From contig JAKOXL010000025.1 of NCBI GenBank assembly GCA_029781045.1, positions 1 through 55,304 on the forward strand: DNA of 55,304 bases. The letters are read 5' to 3'. This DNA is from Bacillota bacterium. GTDB lineage: Bacteria > Bacillota > UBA994 > UBA5500. The notes under the pieces were generated by a model. That model searched no databases, was not told the DNA's origin, and saw only the letters and a program-made list of their open reading frames with translations. Below are positions 50,341-55,304 of the stretch, in pieces (the first letter of the stretch is position 1; each line of letters starts with the position of its first letter). The translations under genes were made by a program, and so were the position numbers.

Positions 50341-51369
50341 ATGTACGGCTTTTTGAACGACTACAGCGAGGGTGCCCATCCCCGCATTTTGCAGTTAATG
50401 CTGGAGCACAATCTGGAGCAAAACCTGGGCTATGGCGAAGATGTCCACAGCCAACGGGCAAGGGACTACATCAGAAAGCTAATAAACCAGCCCCGAGCCG
50501 ACATCCACTTCATTCCCGGGGGCACACAGACCAATCTCATTGTCATCTCCGCCTTCTTACGGCCCCACCAATGCGTCATTGCCGCCGATACCGGCCACAT
50601 CAACGTGCATGAAACAGGGGCCATAGAGGCTACCGGTCACAAGGTGGTGGCCATGCCCGGCGTGAATGGGAAGCTTACCCCTGAGGCCGTGGAGGCAGCT
50701 TTAAAGTATCACCGGGATGAACATATGGTGCAACCCAAAATGGTCTATATCTCCAACTCTACCGAACTGGGCACCATCTATTCCAGAACCGAGCTGAAGG
50801 CTCTCCACGACCTCTGCCGTTCCCGTGGATTGCTGCTATTCCTGGACGGAGCCCGCCTTGGTTCGGCTCTCACATGTAAGACAAACGACCTAAGCTTGGA
50901 AGAAATTGCCGAATTGGTAGACGTGTTTTATATAGGTGGTACTAAGAACGGTGCCCTCTTAGGAGAAGCTTTGGTAATTTGTCGCGATGACCTTAAGACC
51001 GATTTCCGTTTTCTCATTAAGCAGCGAGGAGCCCTCATGGCTAAGGGCTTTGTGACTGGCATGCAGTTCGAAGCCCTGTTCCAAGACGACTTGTTCTTCC
51101 AGTTGGCCCAGCACGCCAACCTGATGGCAGAGCGTATTGCCCAGGCCATAGGCGCCTGTGGTTACCGCTTCTACGCTCCACCTTGTACCAATCAGCTATT
51201 CCCCATAGTGCCCAAGGCACTGCTGCCACAGCTATCGGAGCAGTTCCTATTCTCTCTGCAAGAGGAAGTGGACGACGATCACAGCGTCATCCGCCTAGTA
51301 ACTTCCTGGGCAACTACAGAAGAAGCAGTAGCAGCTTTAATAGACTTTTTTCAGAGGCATAGAGCATAA
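50341..51369 (+). CDS. Low-specificity threonine aldolase (PLP-dependent)
   Basis: A 342-residue fold-type I PLP enzyme splitting threonine or allo-threonine to glycine and acetaldehyde. YGFLNDYSEGAHP at the N-terminus, FIPGGTQTNLIVIS, HINVHETGAIE, FLDGARLGSAL (cofactor-binding Asp) and the PLP lysine in FYIGGTKNGALLG are visible. Related beta-eliminating lyases are possible. ATG start behind AGAAGGG. Stand-alone gene upstream of purC. Confidence 0.9.
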   Translation: MYGFLNDYSEGAHPRILQLMLEHNLEQNLGYGEDVHSQRARDYIRKLINQPRADIHFIPGGTQTNLIVISAFLRPHQCVIAADTGHINVHETGAIEATGHKVVAMPGVNGKLTPEAVEAALKYHRDEHMVQPKMVYISNSTELGTIYSRTELKALHDLCRSRGLLLFLDGARLGSALTCKTNDLSLEEIAELVDVFYIGGTKNGALLGEALVICRDDLKTDFRFLIKQRGALMAKGFVTGMQFEALFQDDLFFQLAQHANLMAERIAQAIGACGYRFYAPPCTNQLFPIVPKALLPQLSEQFLFSLQEEVDDDHSVIRLVTSWATTEEAVAALIDFFQRHRA

Positions 51370-51424
51370 AGTTCAGACTGTGTTATTATAATGCTATTCC
51401 TACTTGCCACAGAGGAGTGATTTG

Positions 51425-52111
51425 ATGAAACTGATCTACAGCGGTAAGACCAAAGAAGTATACGACAAAGGTGATGGCCACTACCTGTTGAAGTTCAAAG
51501 ATGACGTGACCGGCACCGACGGCGTCTTTGATCCGGGTGCCAATACGGTGGGCCTGACCATCGAGGGCGTGGGCAAATCCTGCCTCAAGCTGACCAAGTA
51601 TTTCTTTGAGAAGATCAACGCCCTGGGCATTCCCACCCACTATGTGGATGCCGATGAGGAAGCGGGCACTATGACCGTCAAACCGGCCAGGACCTTCGGT
51701 TCCGGGGTAGAAGTAATACTACGATACCGAGCTGTTGGGAGTTTCTATCGCCGCTATGGCAGATACTGCCAGGAAGGAGACCCACTCCCCGCCTATGTGG
51801 AAGTAACGTTGAAAGACGATGGACGCAATGACCCCCTCATCACTGCTGATGCCCTTGACATACTGGGTATCATGAGCAAGGAAGAGTATGAAACTCTGGC
51901 AACCCTAACGCGTCAAATTGGGGCTATTGTGAAGGAAGAGCTGGCCAAGAAGGGTCTAGAACTCTATGATATTAAGTTTGAGTTTGGTCGCATCGGAGAG
52001 GACAATCAGATCGCCCTTATAGATGAGATCTCTGGTGGTAATATGCGCGCCTACCGTGGCGACGAATACATTCCACCGCTAGAGCTGGAGCAAATCTTGC
52101 TCGCCCAGTAG
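51425..52111 (+). CDS. purC: SAICAR synthetase PurC
   Basis: Joins aspartate to carboxyaminoimidazole ribotide in purine synthesis, using ATP. The 228-residue enzyme begins MKLIYSGKTKEVY and has TVKPARTFGSGVEVILRYRA, LYDIKFEFG and ALIDEISGGNMR, typical of the bacterial family. ATG at 51425 behind GAGGAG. It is not in a pur operon here, which is unusual, since purC often lies among other pur genes. A TATAAT lies at 51387-51392, but without a good -35. Confidence 0.94.
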   Translation: MKLIYSGKTKEVYDKGDGHYLLKFKDDVTGTDGVFDPGANTVGLTIEGVGKSCLKLTKYFFEKINALGIPTHYVDADEEAGTMTVKPARTFGSGVEVILRYRAVGSFYRRYGRYCQEGDPLPAYVEVTLKDDGRNDPLITADALDILGIMSKEEYETLATLTRQIGAIVKEELAKKGLELYDIKFEFGRIGEDNQIALIDEISGGNMRAYRGDEYIPPLELEQILLAQ

Positions 52112-52137
52112 CAGCCAGCCCTTTGACACCAGGCAAA

Positions 52138-52180
52138 CAAAAAGCCCTGACTACTATAACGGTAGTCGGGGCCTGTTTAT
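52138..52180 (+). terminator. Terminator after purC
   Basis: Stem GCCCTGACTAC with GTAGTCGGGGC (one mismatch), seven-base loop, followed by CTGTTTATAT. Shared between converging purC and the racemase gene. Confidence 0.8.
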
Positions 52181-52189
52181 ATCTCCGGC

Positions 52190-52882
52190 TCACGCCAGCA
52201 TATAATCTAAAATAGCTTCAATATGAATCTGAGTAGTGTCCAGTAGCAAGGTGTCCAAATCGCCTTCTTTGATTATCAATGGCAGTTCGGTGCAGCCAAG
52301 GACCAAGGCATCTGCATCGGTAGCTTTTATCATCTGTGATGCAATTCGCAGCATGGCCTCCTTCTCCTCCTGCAGAACAATGCCTGCCTGTAGGTTGGGG
52401 AAGATTATGTTATGGATTACCTGTTGCTGCTCCTTATCAGGAACGAAAGCATCTATGCCAAATTTGGCGAGGGCATCGGTATATAGCCCGCTACTCATGG
52501 TAAAAGCAGTACCCAGTACTACGACCCTCTTACATCCCTCGGCCTGTGCGTACTGACAGGTAGCCTCCACCAGACTAACCAAGGGCACAGGCGACCTACT
52601 ATTAACTTCGTCAAATACGATGTGAGCCGTATTAGCACCTATAGCTGCAAATTCTGCTCCGGCAGCACTAAGGTTTTTAAGAGAATCGATTATACGATCA
52701 GCAAACTTATCCCACTGCTGGGTTGATGATAGGGTATACATCTCCTTTAGATTCAAACTGTCGATTACCATCTGAGGGTAGGTATCCTGAGCTAGCCTCT
52801 GGCGATAGCCCGCAATAATGCCCCTGTAATAGTCGATTGTGGACTCAGGGCCAATCCCCCCTACCAGTCCAAGCTTCTTCAT
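52190..52882 (-). CDS. Aspartate/glutamate racemase-family protein
   Basis: A 230-residue protein of the Asp/Glu racemase superfamily. LGLVGGIGPESTIDYYRGI is the usual start, and ALVLGCTELPLII carries the second catalytic Cys. The first catalytic position, in IGANTAH, is Ala where two-cysteine racemases have Cys and E. coli YgeA has Thr. Activity may be altered or confined to one enantiomer, or the family subgroup may act differently. ATG at 52882 behind GGGAGG. Next to the stalk-domain protein on the same strand. Confidence 0.85.
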   Translation of the reverse strand: MKKLGLVGGIGPESTIDYYRGIIAGYRQRLAQDTYPQMVIDSLNLKEMYTLSSTQQWDKFADRIIDSLKNLSAAGAEFAAIGANTAHIVFDEVNSRSPVPLVSLVEATCQYAQAEGCKRVVVLGTAFTMSSGLYTDALAKFGIDAFVPDKEQQQVIHNIIFPNLQAGIVLQEEKEAMLRIASQMIKATDADALVLGCTELPLIIKEGDLDTLLLDTTQIHIEAILDYMLA

Positions 52883-52905
52883 AATATACACCTCCCAAAG
52901 CCCCT

Positions 52906-54159
52906 TTACCTAATTGCTGCTCGCAGAACTTGCCACACTTCCTCTTGTACTAGGCCCAAACGCCACAACGCGATGCCCTGCAATTTATAGCGCTTGGCTA
53001 TACCCACCTTGGTCACAATACTGGTCGGGTTTTCGCTGGGTAGCGATATCCCAAGGACTAGCTTCTCTGGTGCAACATGTTGCAGTGCCTGCTCAACCGC
53101 CTGCAGTACTAACGCAGCTGGCTCGGGCTTAGTGCCATAGTCATAAGCCATGATAATTATCCTGTCGGCAATCTGACCGAGCGCCTTGTAATCATAACCC
53201 TTGAAAGCGCTGTTAGGCGCATGCAACGTAAGCGTCAGACTCAGCCCTTCATTGTGCAAAGCCTCTGCTAGGAGCCTTGCCATCTTGGTGAAATTGCTTT
53301 GTATTTGCATCAACTCTTCTGTACTGGCGTTTAACCCAAGCCCCTCCAGATCGAGGTTCACGCCTGCATAGTAATCTCGCGCTTCTAGAGTGATCTGGTC
53401 CACCATCTGTGCTACCGCTACATCATCTGCCAGTAGCTTATCAAGCATCCGTTCCCAATTGACCTCATGCACAACCATTTCAGTTCTGAGCTCATAATGC
53501 CCTGCAGCTGCCAAGACTGACTCCCAGCCAGTCGGGCGCTGCCAACCCGTTCGGCTACGTGTCAGCAAGTTGCCCTCCCCATCTATGGCATACCAGCCTG
53601 CAGCTATTTCATCCACAATGTCGGTATTACCAATGGCATGGTCGGGAAAAACTTGACCAAAAAGGTTTGTCCAGCTGCTAGTTGCTGTATCTCCTAAAGC
53701 GTAAAAACCAATTACGTTCATCTCCCTACGTGGTGAAACAATGGTGACTATGCGTAGAGAACTGTTCCAAGCCACCTTACAATCGAAGGCTTCACTAAAA
53801 AAACGTAGGGGGATAAGCGTTCTGCCCCCAATAATCTCAGGAGGGACTTGCAGGGTCATGGGCTGATCGTTACGATAAGCAATCCTATTATCAATCTGCA
53901 TACTAACCGAGTTATCACTATCATGGGCCCGAATAGTGCGAGTAGCCCCGTCCCAGTGCACCACCACATTCAAGGCGTTGGCAACCGCTCGAAAGGGCAC
54001 CAAAGTTCGGCCATCTTTGATAACCGGCTGTACATCGAATTGAACTGGCAACCCGTCAATCAGTACGCGAATTTCCCCCTCCTCTTGAGCGAAAGTAGGC
54101 TGAGCAAAGTTACTGGTCAGGATCAAGACCAATAATACAGCCAATGCGAAGTGTTTCAT
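52906..54159 (-). CDS. Secreted protein: two stalk domains plus GH18-like domain
   Basis: About 417 residues. An N-terminal signal peptide ends near QPTFAQEEG. Residues about 30-145 hold two copper-amine-oxidase-N-like stalk repeats (GRTLVPFRAVANALNVVVHWD and GRTLIPLRFFSEAFDCKVAW). The rest resembles a glycoside hydrolase 18 barrel: VNLDLEGLGLN matches the DxxDxDxE region with the last Asp and Glu retained, and MAYDYG and the end-barrel GIALWRLGL follow. Similar proteins act on peptidoglycan or spore cortex; activity is unverified as the first Asp is Asn. ATG at 54159 preferred over 54165. Confidence 0.85.
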   Translation of the reverse strand: MKHFALAVLLVLILTSNFAQPTFAQEEGEIRVLIDGLPVQFDVQPVIKDGRTLVPFRAVANALNVVVHWDGATRTIRAHDSDNSVSMQIDNRIAYRNDQPMTLQVPPEIIGGRTLIPLRFFSEAFDCKVAWNSSLRIVTIVSPRREMNVIGFYALGDTATSSWTNLFGQVFPDHAIGNTDIVDEIAAGWYAIDGEGNLLTRSRTGWQRPTGWESVLAAAGHYELRTEMVVHEVNWERMLDKLLADDVAVAQMVDQITLEARDYYAGVNLDLEGLGLNASTEELMQIQSNFTKMARLLAEALHNEGLSLTLTLHAPNSAFKGYDYKALGQIADRIIIMAYDYGTKPEPAALVLQAVEQALQHVAPEKLVLGISLPSENPTSIVTKVGIAKRYKLQGIALWRLGLVQEEVWQVLRAAIR

Positions 54160-54308
54160 ACTCATCCCCTCCCCCGATCGTCGTCACACTATAGTCTTCG
54201 GCTAAAACAATCTTGGCTCCTGCAACAAAGAACACAGAAGCTACGTTTTGGCAACTTACTTGCCTAAGTTGCGTAGTAAGTAGTAAAGGTGAGAGGGAGG
54301 GTTGCCCG

Positions 54309-55094
54309 ATGGAACTAGATAACGGCTTCCGGGTCCTACACAAGAACAGGTGGATTTGGTTGCTGCCAACCGTGCTATCGTTAGTAAGCTTACTGCTGAC
54401 TCCCCTTTTTGGCTTTTTCCCCACTGTTCAACGAGGAATCCATATAAAGTTCGCGGTACCCACAGGAATGCCCGATTTGGATTCTATTCTAAAACTAGAA
54501 CAGATGAACATTGGCGTTCCCGTCCGCCCGCAGATGTTGCTGTTCGCCTTGATAAGCATCCTAGTCGATACCTTCTTTACCGGTGGTTGGCTGGCCATGG
54601 TATTCGCCGCTCTTAGAGGAACAGAGCCGGATAAGACCGACCTGTGGGAGCAGTCCCGTTATTTCTTTAGTCGCCTACTCTTGACCAGGATACTAACCCT
54701 TCTCGTAGGGATATTCGGATTAGTCCTGCTCGCTATATTTCTAGGCCCATTGGCATTCATACTGCTGATATTAGCATTCGTAGGACTCATGTATGTCTTC
54801 TTCTGGGAGTTGGCCATTGTGGGCGAGGATTTGTCCGTAGGAGAAGGATTCACCCGAGGTTATGAGGTGCTGCGAGCCAATTTGGGCGAGGTGCTTAGAG
54901 TAGTGCTACCCATTGCGCTGTACACCGCTATAATAAGCCTTGTAGCTAACCTGATTGCGCAGTACATCTTGGGCTATGTACTACTGATTCCAGTTTGGTC
55001 CTACATCGGTGGTGGCTTTTCTGCGGCCATTTGTGCACTGTATGAGCGACTTACTAAGCTTCCCACTTCTCCACCAATAAACAACCTGCAATAG
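54309..55094 (+). CDS. Polytopic membrane protein of unknown function
   Basis: A 261-residue protein with five to six hydrophobic segments: one after the N-terminus (WLLPTVLSLVSLLLTPLFG), a soluble loop, then LLFALISILVDTFF, LTLLVGIFGLVLLAIFLG, a further pair, and two near the C-terminus. FTRGYEVLRANLGEVLR is a cytoplasmic amphipathic helix of a kind seen in glycerophosphodiesterase membrane-domain-like proteins. I do not recognise the family with confidence. The ATG at 54309 follows GGGAGG by eight bases. Divergent from the stalk-domain gene. Confidence 0.75.
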   Translation: MELDNGFRVLHKNRWIWLLPTVLSLVSLLLTPLFGFFPTVQRGIHIKFAVPTGMPDLDSILKLEQMNIGVPVRPQMLLFALISILVDTFFTGGWLAMVFAALRGTEPDKTDLWEQSRYFFSRLLLTRILTLLVGIFGLVLLAIFLGPLAFILLILAFVGLMYVFFWELAIVGEDLSVGEGFTRGYEVLRANLGEVLRVVLPIALYTAIISLVANLIAQYILGYVLLIPVWSYIGGGFSAAICALYERLTKLPTSPPINNLQ

Positions 55095-55120
55095 TGCGAC
55101 AAGAAAGGGGCTGTCGCACT
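55093..55120 (+). terminator. Hairpin at the right-hand repeat boundary
   Basis: Perfect nine-base stem AGTGCGACA with TGTCGCACT, ten-base loop, followed by AAGGTTTTC. It begins one codon before the stop of the membrane protein and marks one edge of the repeat. It may act as a terminator. Confidence 0.6.
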
Positions 55121-55304
55121 AAGGTTTTCAAGTACCCGAGCGGATATTGTGTTAGGGCGTTGGTCATACGCACAGCGCGTTGGGCCCAATAATCAAAGGA
55201 GCGAGGGAGCCAAGGAAAAGCAGCGACAACAGGCTGAGCAGTCTTTCGCTGCACCACAATAGGAGCTTAGCTTCTGGCTTTCCGACGGTTACAACGGGGC
55301 GATT
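55109..55304 (-). repeat. Dispersed intergenic repeat, right copy
   Basis: Inverted relative to the left copy at 301-422. The core alignment covers 55109-55229; beyond it similarity is weak but still includes a shared GTCTTT and TTCCGAC. If the left transposase is part of the same element, its counterpart here would start past the window edge on the plus strand. Confidence 0.7.

Noticed and set aside
55054-55257. Minus-strand frame over the right repeat (contains GYLKTLVRQPLSC).
   Set aside because: The left copy shares part of the frame but has a stop after GYLKTLV. It also overlaps the end of the membrane protein gene. DNA-level repeat explains the similarity.

Overview
The window looks like chromosome of a low-to-mid GC Gram-positive anaerobe (Bacillota, probably Clostridia-like). 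Signs are many TTG/GTG starts behind strong GGAGG ribosome-binding sites, a T-box leader on tyrS, a FabK-type enoyl reductase, a TagO/WecA-type cell-wall glycolipid enzyme, FeoAB iron uptake behind Fur-like boxes, Fe-S aldo/keto reductase, extracytoplasmic flavoproteins and a peroxiredoxin whose active-site codon is UGA (selenocysteine). No rRNA, tRNA or CRISPR array was seen.

Layout. 1-440: start of a transposase running off the left edge plus an intergenic repeat. 443-4943: membrane-anchored unknown protein, YeiH-type exporter, EamA transporter, variant PlsY and a broken amidohydrolase. 5086-7264: feoAB. 7370-11970: YckD-like secreted protein, rtcB, an RNase HI fused in frame to a YVTN propeller, nth, and divergent mpg. 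12125-18000: MarR regulator, TagO-like transferase, TtcA-like thiolase, and a polyprenyl synthase/UbiA pair with a processive-type glycosyltransferase. 18078-22966: selenocysteine peroxiredoxin, endonuclease IV, two small unknowns, Fe-S aldo/keto reductase, tyrS with T-box. 23317-34047: complete oligopeptide ABC system (oppA-B-C-D-F order, minus strand) in which the OppC-type permease carries a seven-repeat RCC1 propeller and the OppF-type ATPase carries a long charged insert; then a frameshifted geranylgeranyl-reductase-like gene and oligoendopeptidase F. 34143-39980: fatty acid synthesis, fabZ alone and then fabH-fabK-fabD-fabG-acpP-fabF, both promoters carrying the same 12-bp-period TGTGCA repeats. 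40083-55094: GNAT, deoD, two MATE transporters, N-acyl-D-amino-acid deacylase, TPR-GAF-GGDEF protein, a three-FMN-domain protein, a tiny Arg/Cys-rich peptide, threonine aldolase, purC, Asp/Glu racemase family protein, stalk-domain GH18-like protein and a membrane protein. 55093-55304: an inverted copy of the repeat seen at the left end.

The strongest unusual signals are the Sec peroxiredoxin with a SECIS-like hairpin, the propeller-bearing oligopeptide permease next to the ATPase with an insert, the RNase H-propeller fusion that reads through an intact internal start site, the Arg/Cys-rich 52-residue peptide, the three-site FMN protein, the shared fab operator motif, and a degenerate intergenic repeat family. 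Functions come from recognised motifs and gene context only; nothing was searched against a database.
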